Shown piece by piece: positions 31,044 through 42,980 of a stretch of DNA of 64,000 nt. The position numbers were made by a program, and so were the translations under genes. The notes beneath the pieces were generated by a model, which was not told the origin of the DNA, did not search any database, and worked only from the letters and a program-made list of their open reading frames with translations. The first letter of the stretch is position 1. Every line of letters starts with the position of its first letter. Source of the stretch: Diphasiastrum complanatum (Eukaryota > Streptophyta > Lycopodiopsida > Lycopodiales > Lycopodiaceae); assembly GCA_029204225.1 (NCBI GenBank), contig CM055097.1:54587855-54651854 (forward strand), given 5' to 3'.

Positions 31044-33714
31044 TCAGAATCCTCCCATCATGGCAGCACGAAAATATAATCTTGCCACTGGCAGCTGATC
31101 TTTAACACTATCTGATGCCATTGGCTTATTTGGATCGAATGCCAAAGTGGAAAGACAATCATCCCATCGCGTTGCAATAGACGCCAACAGAGTTAGATCT
31201 TTTGCGAACAGCGTCGATTGCCTCACTGTTGGATCGGAAGAGTGGATATATTCTTGCTGGTATGCTTGTAAGGCTCTCTGAAAATCCACGGATATCTCCC
31301 ACCTGTAAGGTTGGTGGATTATTGGCCAATTCGACGTATGGATCATGATTTTGTCCATGGCCAGTCCCAAATCCTTCCACTTATTTCTTCGCAGCATTGG
31401 TATGTACTATGGATCTACGTGCAACTAACGAGGGCTGGCCACATAACTCCTGATTGATTCCGAAGTTTTTTTAAAAACTATAGTTCTCCAGGTCGGCTGC
31501 TCTCCCAATGCGGGTAACTTATCCAACTCCTTGTTGGCCTCAATTTCAGAGGTCTTAAATTTAATGACCCACCCACCACGCGAGGACTCATGGGGATGTT
31601 GCATTAAGAAACTCTGGATCTGGTCCTCGACGTTGATTGGTCTTCTGAACAGAGGTCTGGTCTCTATAGTAGACGGACCTGCTTGCGTTGCTTGTGGAAC
31701 AGGCTGAACTTTTTCGAATTCGGGGGCTCCACCCCGTTCTATGCCTAAATCCAAATCTGTATCCAATCCTGCATGTTCTTGTTGTTGAGGCGAGAATTGT
31801 GGCATTAATGGAACTTGGATATGAGGATTAGACTCCAAAATCTGAATGGCAGCCTTTTCATATTCATTGATGGTCGCTTTGGCCTTTTCCAACTCAGTCA
31901 AAGCTGTATCTTTGAATCTGTCAAAGTGGCCTTGGAATCCTTGAAGGGCCACTCGATAACTTTCAACTTTTTTGAAAAAATATTTGATTTCTGTCGGAGT
32001 TACCGAATGATCAAAAATTTGCATCTGAAAATACGTATCACGCTCAAGGGTGGTCGCATCCAATTCACCTTGGAGACGTGTGTGATCTTGTTCAGCTATC
32101 TACAATTGACCCTCCTGTAATAGTTGCACTTGTTGCTTGGCATCTTGAACAGTCTTGTTCACTTGGTCTTGGGCGGTTGTGAGGGCATTCTGCAGTGTAC
32201 TAATATAATCTTCCAGGCGATCAACTGATTGCTATGCCTTCTTCATCTCAGCTTCAGACTTCGCTTCGTGCTGCTTGGCGATCTTCAATTCTTTGTCCAA
32301 CTAGATGACTTTCTGACTGATCAGTGTGTTCTCAGGACCCATGTCTGATATGTCCTGCTCTATTTTTTTTTTCTTATCCAGCATAGACTGGATCACTGGT
32401 ACTTGTAATTTCTCTTCTTCAAATATATCTTCTTCCTTGTAACCTTCAGATACTATGGAGTTGAACTGTTTTGGTGACTTGACAGCTTGTCCGACCCGAA
32501 TTTATCTGACACCTGAGATGCTATGGTTTCTTGTGGTTCCTCCTGAAAAGTTTCATAAAAAAATATGCTCGGACTCATGGACAGTCTCGAATCCTCTTCA
32601 AGGGATTGGAGTTCAAAGGGCGCTAGACTTTGGGGCATGACAAAGACTTCTGAGATCCCAAGGGGGTTGGAATCATTGAATATGTCCATGAAATACTAGA
32701 TATTTGGCGAAACGGATCTCGTGTGTGGGGGTGAGATGGCCTGGGCAATTGTGATGGAAATTGTAGTCCCAATAGTCACAAACTGTCCTTGAGAGGAAGC
32801 AGAGGCGAGGGAAGCATCAAAGGTGGGAGAAATAGGTAGTTCAGTGCGAACGGCAACGGAAGGTTGTAGCGTAGCAGGCGATGGTAGCCTAGTCTGTTGA
32901 CGTGTCGCAAGAGGCAAGTCAGGAACATCGATCTTGCTGCGTACACACCGATGACTATGTGATGTGGATGCCTGGTGAGAAGATTCTACCGGTGCTTCTT
33001 CATAAATTGAAAGCACAGAGTCAGCGTTAAATCCACAAAGCATGTCCTCCAAGTAAGAGGTGGATAATAGTGAGAGAAGATGACCAACCGCAAATTGTTG
33101 TTTGGTGTTACCCTTGATGGCCCTCTTCAATTCATCAAAAATCGTCTTATACCAGTTATAAAGTTTGAGGGGTCCAAATCCTATCTTGTATTTGGATTCA
33201 ATAATGTTGTGCAAGATCTGTGAGAAAATACGTTCCTTCTTGAGGTTGCCAACCATCAGGAAGCTGTTCAGGAGCTGGGCTGCGGCCTGGATGACAGAGT
33301 TTCGGATGGAGTCTAGGAGATACCCGTCATGAGTCCAGAAGTACTCGACGGAAGTTTCAATGAATGGCTTGATCATGCTCTTGGCATGCTTATGGTTTGG
33401 AGATGGCTCCTACCAGATGTGATTCCTATGGCAGCAAGGGTGGCTTCAGTAACTCGCACCTTGTGTGTGGAAGTCTGGAAAGCATAAAATTTAGACTTGG
33501 CCTCGGTACAAGTGCTAAAGGCCATAGTAATAAAATGCATGTTAATTTTTTCAGAAAAGGCCCACTCGCAGATTCCCATTGCCTTGAGCAAAGGCCCAAG
33601 GGTCATCCACTGAGAGACCATGCTTGCGCTAGGGAGCATCATGATGTTCGTGGCAGTTGGAACTTCACAATGAGTAGAGTATTGTGGAGACTGAGAGGTA
33701 TCAGTAGAAGACAT
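31044..33714 (-). pseudogene. Third ORF of Gypsy-C, between integrase and 3' LTR (broken)
   Basis: About 2.7 kb of sense-strand coding sequence in pieces 33714-33373, 33376-32696, 32689-32453, 32063-31425 and 31397-31044. The first two pieces look globular and helical (MVSQWMTLGPLLKAMGICEW; NWYKTIFDELKRAIKG; HLLSLLSTSYLEDMLCGF), then Ser/Pro-rich. The fourth begins with a likely coiled coil (ALTELEKAKATINEYEKAA). The last has SNWPIIHQPYRWEISVDFQR and ends with VARLYFRAAMMGGF. That last piece corresponds to 2942-2391 of Gypsy-B. No membrane segment or signal peptide is visible, so I do not call it an envelope protein. Its role is unknown; the position recalls the env-like ORF of Athila elements. 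Confidence 0.68.
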
Positions 33715-33889
33715 GGTTACTAGAAAGTAAGTGCGAGTGTATATTAGAAGGCAGGGAAAAGTTGGTAGGAAGTTTTGGTCACGAAACTTTTTTGCAAGAG
33801 CTCCCCTAGCACAAGTGAGAAATGATCAAATTCAGCCTACTTATAGGTGAATTTGGAGGGTCCATTACACAAAATACTAGTTTGGCTGA

Positions 33890-35284
33890 TCATATCTGGA
33901 CAAAAATAAACTTCAATTTTCTCTTGATCAGCTTGGTCTTATACATCAATGCTAGATCTCCTTCTTTCAGATCCTTTTTGTGTAATCGGCGATCGTGCCA
34001 TGCCTTACGACAGGCTTTCTCTGCTGCTAACGCATGAACTGCCATCAATCTAGTCTCACATAATTTGTGCAAAGCTTCATGACACAGTTGTAAGGATTTA
34101 TCATCATCTAATCGCTCTGTTGATGCTATGCGTAGAGATGGTACTAAAAACTCAACCAGCATGATAGCATCTTGACCATAAACCAGTTGAAACGGTGTCT
34201 GATTCATGCTTCCTTAATAAGTAGTTTTGAATGCCCATAACGCTGCATGCAATTTATATTCCTAGTCAGAATGACTTGCTTCAACCATCTTTGTCATAAT
34301 AGTGCAAAGAATTTTATTTGAAGATTCAGCTTGGCCATTACCCTTGGGATAGTAGGGAGTACTAAACTGGTGTATAACGAAAAAATCTTCCAACAAAGAC
34401 TTTATCGTTTCATTAACAACGTGTGTATCATGATCACTGACGATCTCAATAGGACATCCAAATTGAATAATGATGTGCTCATAGAGAAACTTAACCATAG
34501 ATTTCGCATCAGCAACTTTAACAACTTTGGCTTCAATCCACTTGGTCATATAATCGGTTGCTACGATGATATATCTGGCTTGTGATCCTCTTGTTACAGG
34601 ATGAATAGGACCAACATAATCTAGGCCCCCTTTCTCATATGGTACTTGCAATAAAACCGGATGTAAGGGTTCATAGTTCTGACGAGTAGGATGTCGTGCC
34701 CATTGGCAAACATTACATGACTGAATATAATTTTTGGTGTCTTTATGAAATGTAGGCCACCAACACCCTGATTGCAATATCTTACGAACAGTGATATTTG
34801 TAGAAAAATGCCATCCGCCCATTCCATCATGTGAAAACATGATTAATTTAGGTATTTCATGCGGTAAAACACATCTTCGATGAATATCATCCATTCCGCG
34901 ATGATACAATTGTCCTGCAATCAATTGATAAGGTTGAGCCTTATGAATCAATTGTCTCTTTTGTACTTTTGTCAAGGAGTCATTAGGTTTTCCTAACATC
35001 AAATATTCAACAATATCCGTTGCCCACTCAGGTATTGCTTCAACATAAAATAACGCAACATCTGGTAATTCATCATCCACCTCAGTATTAACTAGTGCGG
35101 ATTCAATTCTTGAAACATGGTTGGTTAGGATGTTTACCCTTACGAACCACAATTTGAAAGTCAAATTCTGTTTATAAGAGTAACCATCTTGCAATACGCC
35201 CTGTATTAGGTGTCTTTTACCAAATAAAACAACGGCTGGTGATCCGTACAAAATGAAAAGTGCATTTTCATAAGATAATGTCAA
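33890..35284 (-). pseudogene. Gypsy-C integrase (broken)
   Basis: Would insert the DNA copy. The 340-codon frame from 35284 begins in RNase H remnant, then a linker, then the zinc domain with His pair SHDGMGGWH and Cys pair CNVCQWAR, all four ligands kept. The core has GGLDYVGPI, TDYMTKWIEAKVV, IVSDHDTHV and YYPKGNGQAESSNK, so all three catalytic acidic residues are present. A stop follows ASHSD near 34262, and the reading goes on in 34207-33890 with NQTPFQLVYGQDAIMLVEF and the C-terminal KRKLKF. In usual members the second motif is SDRGTHF. Confidence 0.9.
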
Positions 35285-36522
35285 AATTTTTTTACAAAAA
35301 AAATCATGGCCAACGCTTCATGTTCCGTTGTTGAATAATTTTTTTCTGAATCTGTAAGCTGTCTGCCTGCAAATCGTATAGGATAGTCTTTCTTGTATTC
35401 ACCTGGCTGCGTCAAAATTGATCCAATAGCATATTTCAAGGCATCAGTGTGAACATGAAATTCAATCGTCCAATCTGGAGAACGTAGTATCGGTGCCGAA
35501 GCTAATTCTTTTTTCAACTTTTCAATGGCTTCTTATGACTCAACTATCTAAATAGAAACAATAGTCAGTTTGTATATAGGTCTTGCAAGATCTGCAAAGA
35601 AGATAATAAAAATTCAATAATAATTCGCATGACCCATAAAGACATAAACTCCACAAATTGTTGCTGGTGGTGGTGATTCAACAATGACTTTGATTTTGAA
35701 ACAATCCGTAGCAATGCCATGCCTTGATACCACATGCCCAAGAACAGCTCGATGAGAAACCCATATTTGACACTTTTCTAGATTTAAAAAAATTTGGTAC
35801 TTGAGGCAACGATCAAATACTTTTTCCAGTCGATCCAGGTGGTCTGTATCTGTGCTATGGACTCCAAGGTCATCCAAGTAAATTTCAAAGAATGTTAGTA
35901 GATAATCTTTGAAAGCAAACTGCATCACTCTTTGGAATGAACTAGGTGCATTACAGAGTCCAAATGACATTACTTTATAAGCATAAGTCTCCCATTATGT
36001 TGCGAAGGCTGTTTTGTGGCGATCTGTAGGTGCAATCTTGACATACTTGTATCCACTAAAGCCATCCAAAAAACTGTAAGCTTTCACTCCAGCAAGGCGG
36101 TCCAAAATGCTTTCAGTAAAAGGTAACGGAAAGTGATCCTTTTGCGTCACTTTGTTCAAGGCCTTGAGATTCACACAAATTCACAATTTCTCATTCTTCT
36201 TAGGAACAATGACAATTGGTGAAACCCATTCAGTCTCATAAATGAAATTGGCTTCAAGCAATCTTTGTAAGTCTTTCTTTATCAAATCCGTAACATTAGG
36301 ATTACAGTGGTAGAACTTTGTGACCTTTAAAACTATATCAGGTATTAAGGGTGTGGTATGCTCAATAATTGATGTACGAAACCCTTTGAGATATTTATAA
36401 GTCCAAGCAAAGCAATCTTGATACTTAATAAGCAATGTCTGTAGCACTTGAAACTTTTCAGGAGTAAGTTGTGCTCCAACTTGTACAATCTTTTCTGGTT
36501 CTCCTGGTTCAGCAAGATTCAT
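35281..36522 (-). pseudogene. Gypsy-C reverse transcriptase and RNase H (broken)
   Basis: One frame runs from 36522 through several stops to 35614: WVSPIVIVPKKNEKL, then a stop, then YSFLDGFSGYKYV near 36080, MSFGLCNAPSSFQRVMQFAF at 35970, and EIYLDDLGVHS with the catalytic box at 35866-35880. RNase H is in 35517-35281: HVHTDALKYAIGSILTQPG with the first Asp and STTEHEALAMIFFVKKF with the Glu. The end of RNase H runs with stops into the integrase frame. The domain set is more complete than in Gypsy-B, where RNase H is mostly deleted. Confidence 0.9.
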
Positions 36523-36732
36523 AGGCTATGTTCTAGCTGGGCCATCGTAAATATCTTTCGATTTTGGCACTTGTTCGTCAGGTTCATGATGTGCTTTTGG
36601 TAACATGATAACCACATCATCCAAAGTATAGCATTTGAAATGCTCTGGCATATCATGTTATACTTCATCTGATTTTTCTTTATTAAAAGGAGTAGTCTTG
36701 GATCTTTGCTTAGCCTTCTTAGTAGGAATCGA

Positions 36733-37211
36733 TCATGGAGGCGATGACTTCCGAGAAGATGGACTCTTCAAAGGTGACGACTTCTTGGATGGTGATATCT
36801 TGTAAGAACTCTGACTTGAAGAAGCATCGTCCACTTTTCCTTTGCCTTTATCCAATAGAGGTGGCCCAGTCTTAGAATTAACCTTTTGAGGTGGATTTTC
36901 CCATTTCGGGACCGTATTATAATGTTGCTTAGCCTGTTTCTTCGTCATTGAACCTGTAATATAACTGCTTTTGGCGGTTTTATTGTTGGTTCATCAGGAA
37001 TATCACGTATTCCAAATTTGGTAGGATCCATGTGATTTATAATCTGCTCATCGGTGAGATCTGCATTTTCATCATAAGTCAAGGCATGACTCACATGATT
37101 GAGTTCATCTTCTGGTATGGGGTCCATTGATATCCAAACTACATTCAACACGTTTAATGGAAAAGTAATAGGTGTATCCAAAGTTTGATCCAGTAATGAA
37201 ATCTCGCTCAA
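36733..37211 (-). pseudogene. Gypsy-C protease-RT linker
   Basis: An acidic stretch (37211-36945) with ENADLTDEQIINHMD, matching the linker of Gypsy-B in position and style, followed by a Lys/Ser-rich stretch (36948-36733) with several KSSP-type repeats. It has no catalytic motif. Confidence 0.65.
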
Positions 37212-37277
37212 GTCGGACTAATTATCTTGTTGTCACATATAGCTTGCTGTACAATCAATTGTTGCAAGAGCTTGAAT

Positions 37278-37760
37278 CTAGTTGATAGTATCGGTTTGAG
37301 AGTCATAATAAACTCCCCAATTTTTTATTGGTCGGTCACAAGTGTGATCCGTTGTTGATGAATCATCATCCCCTTTTTGGACTACTGGTTTGATAGTCCA
37401 AGTGATTGGATCAACTTTGACTGCACGTTCATAATTCTCAAAAGTGATTTTTCCGGTACCCCAGTTATGAACTACTTGCGCAACTCGTACCCATGGGCGT
37501 CCTAGTAGGACTCGGTAGACATTCAGTGCATTAGGTAAGTCCATTACTACAAAAGTAATGACAAACTGTACTCTAGCAATTTTGACAGTCAACCATTCCT
37601 CGCGGACGGATTGTAGTTTGATCAGCTAGCTTAATGGCAAAAGTTGCAGGCTTAATCCTTGTAAGGCCCCACTTTGCACATAGCTTTGTTGAAATCAAGT
37701 TAACTCCCGAATCTCCATCTATCACAACTGCTTCTTTAGAAAATTGTCTATGTTGTATTG
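37278..37760 (-). pseudogene. Gypsy-C protease (broken)
   Basis: Aspartic protease domain. The active-site stretch at 37699-37728 reads VVIDGDSGVN, where Tat-type elements usually have D-G-G-S. The second half in 37592-37278 has VYRVLLGRPWVRVAQVVHNW, equal in place to YKLLLGTPWLQMAG of Gypsy-B. A frameshift or stop near 37600 separates the halves. Confidence 0.8.
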
Positions 37761-38064
37761 GCAGGGTGATGTTTTTTTGCTCACTTTCCCAAGCCGCTCC
37801 AACATGGAGTACCTCATTAGATTCTTCAAATCCAGCATAAAAAAGTGGTTCCTAATGGGCTTCTGATTCAGTTTGAGTTAACTTATGCGCTAGTACTTCT
37901 TTTGCTTTCGACACCAACTTCAAAAATTCTCCTAATGTACTATTCATCTTACTAGATAGAATATTCACTAGTATCTATGTTTGCGGTGTTTCCAGCTCAG
38001 TCATCTTGAAGGATTCTTCATGATGAGGCAACTGAGTATTCATATCTGTTCATGGATTATTTGG

Positions 38065-39314
38065 CTACTGCATAGGTGAAGAATGGACTTCGGCTATAGC
38101 TTTAGTGGCTTCAAGCTCCTCTTCTTCTTGCAAATGTTTAATCCACTGCCTCATATCTTGATATCTCCTCTTTTTTGCATGGAGATTTGGATAGACTCCA
38201 GATGCTGTTGGTATATCAGTTGATGGTATAGAATCAGCAGGTGTTGGATTTACTATAACTTCTTTTTGCTTTTGAGCTCTGGTAACCACCATCAAGGGTA
38301 TATACTTGGTTCAGGTTGATCTGCTGGTCTTTGCTTGATTGTTGTCAAATTTATAGGAGCTGTAGCCGGTGGCGGCTTCGGTCTTGCTGGACACTCCTTA
38401 TAGCAATGCCCATAACCACAGTCTCTATAGAATGGTACAAATTTGTCTTTTTTTGGACATTTTGCAACTCTGTGATTTTTCTCCACATGCAAAACATCCA
38501 AGCGGTGGTCTGGTCCAATTTCTAGATGCTTGTTGTTGTGGCAGCATAAATAGCATACTGTTCTGAAGGACCGCTCTCATGATCATTACTGTAATTCCAT
38601 TGCTCGTTACCTCTGTAAGGTTCTGGTTTCATCAGATTAGCAGGATGAGCCGGTTGTGTCAGTGGGGCTGGTAAAGGTAGTCCCTCCGGATACCCTATGG
38701 CAGATTGACGAGGTTTGGCTGCAAGATCCTTTCCGTAAAGGCGTTCACAGTCTCCCATCTGGGCATGTCATTGCTGGATAATCCGAGGATTAAAATGGCA
38801 ATAAGCATTCTCACACAGATGGCATACACTGAGTGCCAATCGCTTTTTCAATTGTGGACATTCGTTCATTGTGTGATTGCCCGTACAAATGGAACACCAG
38901 ACATTTTCCCTAGTAGAAAAAGTCTTAGAAAATTTCTTAGGTTCCTTGTTCGCTTGTCCATGAAAATTTTCCAAGTCTTTGATCTTTTCATCAAATTGCG
39001 ATTGCAACTTTTCCATCTAAACCTGCTAGCTTTTCAAGTTTCTCGAAGTCATTGAGCATCATCTCTGCAATAGCGTTGATATTCGTTGATGCGATAATGG
39101 TGGATGTCGTAGTGGTCTGCCCTGCTGAATAAGGTAGCATACCGATATTCGGCTCATCATCTGAATCTTCATCCTCCTCTTGTATTGCATCGTCCATAGC
39201 ATTTTGCAAAGTTGCATACTCATTGTGGTGTTTTAGCTCGTGTTTGATCCTTTTAGAAAGATCTACAAGAAACCACATAATCATAGCATCTACATAATCA
39301 ACTCTGGTATGCAC
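38065..39314 (-). pseudogene. Gypsy-C gag, 3' part with zinc knuckles (broken)
   Basis: Continues the Gag domain interrupted at the Copia-D insertion: AMIMWFLVDLSKRIKHEL (39314 frame), then IQEEDEDSDDE, then knuckle-like CSICTGNHTMNEC and VCHLCENAYCHFNP in 39016-38768. After a Pro-rich spacer (38758-38522) come CFACGEK/NHRVAKC, broken by a single-base frameshift in the run of A at about 38472, and FYRDCGYGHCYKECP. The last frame (38295-38065) is a charged tail leading to the protease. The four-motif layout is the same as in Gypsy-B. Confidence 0.82.
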
Positions 39315-39321
39315 TCAAGTC

Positions 39322-40073
39322 TAATGGGACAAGGGAGATAGGAAGAATGAGAACGGAGAAGAGAGCAGGAATATTGCGGAACAACTCTCCCATTCTAATC
39401 GGCTGCTAGGTGCAAAACCAGTCTAATAGACAGCTTATGCTAAAGATAATCACATCTTGATGCGTTCTGAGTGTCCAATAGGATCTTAAAAATCAATTCA
39501 TACTCCAAAACCAAGAGTACATTCCACCAAAGAGATTGGAGATGGTTTGTATGTGGTACTACTGAAATCAGATTCAAAGTGAAGTATAGTTCTGAAATAA
39601 ATGGAAGAGTAGTATGATATCGCAAGTTCTTCAGACGTCAAGACAGCCATCATCTGATAGATGACCTCCAGGAATTTTCTGTCTCTTCGTATTTTTCTAA
39701 AAAATGCGAAAAAGTCGAAGGTGTTAAGAACAGTTGAACTTTTGAACTGCACACTTAGTTAAACTTTTAAACTATGCAAGTGTCGCATTTCGGAGAAATG
39801 CGAAAAAGTTGAAGTTGTTGAAAACATAGTGTATTTCTGCAGACTATCGAAAAACTAATGTATTTTTGTAGACTTGTTCTAAATGCTAATTTTGTGGAAG
39901 TTGTTGAAGGTGGCCAAGTCTTCAATGACTTCAAGTTATTGAACTTAACATCTGAACTTGAATTTATGATAGATGTAGAACCAAAGTTGGTTTCACCTCA
40001 AACATGCAAGAAGAATCATGAAATAGAAATTAGTCATTCACCAAGGAGACAACTGTGGGCTTAATTTTCAACA
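39322..40073 (-). repeat. Copia-D 3' LTR (752 bp)
   Basis: Direct repeat of 43899-45301. Identity in the shared parts is roughly nine in ten by eye. It lacks three pieces of the other copy: about 530 bp near 39655, about 110 bp near 39971 and about 27 bp near 40000. It ends TTTTCAACA. Confidence 0.88.
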
Positions 40074-40083
40074 GCCCCCTTAA
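40074..40083 (-). promoter_or_regulatory. Copia-D polypurine tract
   Basis: The minus strand reads TTAAGGGGGC directly before the 3' LTR start TGTTGAAAATT. Confidence 0.8.
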
Positions 40084-40085
40084 GG

Positions 40086-40853
40086 TCATGGTTGGTGCCT
40101 TGGTATCTTCGTCAAGTTCAGCATGTTGAAGAACTTTTGATGCTTGATCCTGGGAAGCGCTTTGGTGAAGATGTCTGCGACCATTTCTGTTGTGGAGCAG
40201 CATTGAAGGATCACTGGCCCTGAGAAAATTTTCTCTTTGTGCTTGGATTTGCCATGAAATTTGGAATTCAGTGACAGTGAAATACAGCTCAAATTGTCAC
40301 ACAAAATGGTGGTAGCATTGAACTGTGTGTGATGCAAGTCGTGAAGTAATAACTTGATCCATACAGTCTCTTTTGAAGCTTGACATGTTGCGATGTACTC
40401 TGTCTCTGTCGAAGAAAGCGCAACTGATTATTGCTTTCTTGAGTTCCACGAAATCGGTCCCCTTACCAGATAGAAACAGAACCCGAAGGTAGATTTTCTG
40501 GTAGAGATTGTTCCTCTCCAATCTAAGTCAGAGTAGCCTCGCAGAACGAGTGGGTCGATAACATTTCCATCGTAACATAAGATGTGATCTAAACTTTCCT
40601 GAATATATCTCATCACTCTCTTTGATGATTTCCAATGAGAGATCCTAGGATTAGACATGAATTGACTTAATGTGCTAACAGTGTATGCTAAATCTAGTCT
40701 AGTACACAACATTGCAAACATTAAAGATCCGACTAGTGAATGATAAGGGTACTTCGCTAAGTCGAGTACTTCACTATCAGTCTCAGCACAAGAAGGTTTA
40801 TTCAATACTATACTTGGATCCATTGGAGTATTAATTGGTTTGCAATCAAACAT
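40086..40853 (-). pseudogene. Copia-D RNase H region (broken)
   Basis: The frame 40853-40428 has YHSLVGSLMFAMLCTRLDLAY, HWKSSKRVMRYIQESLDH and YSDLDWRGTISTRKSTFGF. The frame then shifts through 40521-40297 into 40337-40086, which holds NLSCISLSLNSKFHGKSKH and ADIFTKALPRIKHQKF, the normal copia C-terminus. The Asp of DLDW is kept. The segment with the conserved Glu lies at the frameshift. Confidence 0.85.
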
Positions 40854-40876
40854 ATAAATTTTTTTTAAAATGCCTT

Positions 40877-41905
40877 TTAGATATATGTCTGTTGGCTAAG
40901 ATGGATCTTCTTGTGAAGTCTATCTCTAGTAATGTGAATTCCTAGCAAAGAATGAACAGCTCCTAAATCAGTCATGTCAAATTCCTTTGACAGATCACTC
41001 TTAGTAGTGTGCAGTAGAAAAGTGTCATTAGACAAAATAAATGCATCATCTACATAAAGAGCTATGTGAACTGAATTGGTGTCTATATGCTTTGAATAAA
41101 CATTACAGTCAGTTGAATTGTTTGCAAATTCCAATTGAATGAGATAAGAGTTGATTCTATCGAACCATGCTCTCACGGCCTGTTTTAGATCGTAGATTGC
41201 TTTGTGCAGCTTGCACACTTTGTGCTCTTGGCCTTTGACTTCGAATACTTCTAGTTGGAAGGCGTACAGCTCCTCTTCGATATTGTCATTGAGAAATGTT
41301 GTCTTGACATCCATTTGGTGTATTTCGAGGTCTTCCACAGCTGCTAATGCAATTAGAGTCCTGATTGACTGCATCTTGACGACAAGACTACATTTTTTTT
41401 TATAATCCACTCCTTGGACTTGAGTGAATCCTTTAGCCACCAGCTGTGCTTTCCATTTTTCAATGGAACCATCAGAGTTGATCTTCTTCTTGAAGATCCA
41501 CTTGTTGTCGATAACTCTCTTGTGAGTGGGAAAGTAGACTATTGTCCAGGTCTGATTCATCAAAAGTGAGTTGTACTCGCTTTCCATAGCTTCTTGCCAC
41601 TTCACAACATCCTTGGATCTAATTGCTTTGGTTAGGCTCTCTGGTTCCTCTGATGAAGTCCAAAATGATTGAGGTGCATACCTCTCAGGAACTGTCCGAG
41701 TCCGTGAGGATCTGCGGACGCTTGGTTGACCAGAATGTGATGATGTTTCTTCTTGAATTTCTCCAGATCTGCTTGAGCTAGCTTGGTCTGGTTTTATGAT
41801 AGGTACTGTCAGTTGCTCGGCTTTTGTAGCTATAGCTACAGGTTTTGTAGAAGGAACATCAAAGTTGGAAGAATCCATGCTACATAAAATAGGATAAAAT
41901 GACAT
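40877..41905 (-). pseudogene. Copia-D reverse transcriptase
   Basis: A 342-codon open frame: Ser/Pro-rich linker, then VKWQEAMESEYNSLLMNQTW, KAQLVAKGFTQVQGVDYKKK, LEIHQMDVKTTFLND with the first catalytic Asp, AIYDLKQAVRAWFDRINSYL, IALYVDDAFILSNDT at 41042-41056 with the catalytic Asp pair, and LGAVHSLLGIHITR. The RT itself is uninterrupted. It continues upstream without a stop into the integrase end. Confidence 0.92.
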
Positions 41906-42116
41906 AGCATCGTTTATCGATGGTTGTTTGAAATCGTAGTATGTATGTTCTTGAAATATTACATCACTAGAGACAAATACTACATTGGTGGATGGATTAT
42001 AAACTTTATAAGCTTTATGTTCATCAAGATAGCCAATGAAAATACATTTATTTGTCCTATGATCCAGCTTCTTCCTAAGCTGTTTAGAAATGTGAACAAA
42101 ACATATAGAACTAGTT

Positions 42117-42980
42117 TCATAAGGAGTCTTGTTGTTGACGGCTTTGGTGTTGGATCTGTTCTACACGTAATAGGTTGTGGAAGTAGCTTCTGCCCAGAAC
42201 TTTGCATTCAAAGGCTTTAGATTTGTGCTTAATGAACATGACTGTAGACCATCTAGAATAATCATCTATGAAAGTGATAAAATAGATTGCATCTCCTAAT
42301 GACAGAGTTGGCATTGGACCATAGAGATCACTATGTATAAGATCCAATACATGCTTTGTTTTGATGGAATGTGATTTTGGAAACTTGCTTCTAGAGTGCT
42401 TCCCATAGATGCATGATTCACAAAAGAAAGATTTCCTATCTAATGAAGAAAAAAAATTCAGTCCATCAACTAAATTATTACAAAGCATATAAGAAATTGA
42501 TCTTGTATTCACGTGTCCAAATCGACTATGCCACATAACAACACTGTCATTTACATTCTCATTAGAGATACTAGCTAATGCAACTGAATTAGAGAGTACG
42601 TAAAGACTTCCGACTCTAGTGTATGTAGTCAGAGGAGTATCTTCCTCGACTATTGTACACTGCTCATATGAGAAAGTAACAATGTAGCTCTCATTAGTTA
42701 TCTTAGAGACTGATAACAGGTTCTTTGACAACTGAGGAACATGAAGGACGTTAGGAACACAAATGGACAGATCGTTGTTGAAGCTAATCTTCACTGCTCC
42801 TTTTCCTTCCACGTGTATGGTGCTAGAATCTCCGAGGTAGATAAATTGGTCTCTGCTGTAAGCTGTGTACTCCGTAACCATTCCTTGCGAGAGGTCATGT
42901 GTTGGATAGTGTCGCTGTCTAGGTACCAACTATCACAATCTTCATTGCTGCTGTAAGCCATTAACAAGTGTGTGCCTTGC
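42117..42980 (-). pseudogene. Copia-D protease end and integrase with central deletion
   Basis: The reading begins with the protease active-site area WYLDSDTIQH near 42925 (usual WYLDSGAxxH, so DSG is DSD), then the PNVLHVPQLSKNLLSVSKI stretch, the integrase zinc region MWHSRFGHVN and FCESCIYGKHSRSKF, and the core start HSDLYGPMPTLS and FITFIDDYSRW. After SKAFE at about 42215 it jumps, in a shifted frame, to AKFWAEAT, so the part with the second Asp and the Glu is deleted (roughly 100 codons). Integrase activity is impossible. Confidence 0.88.
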
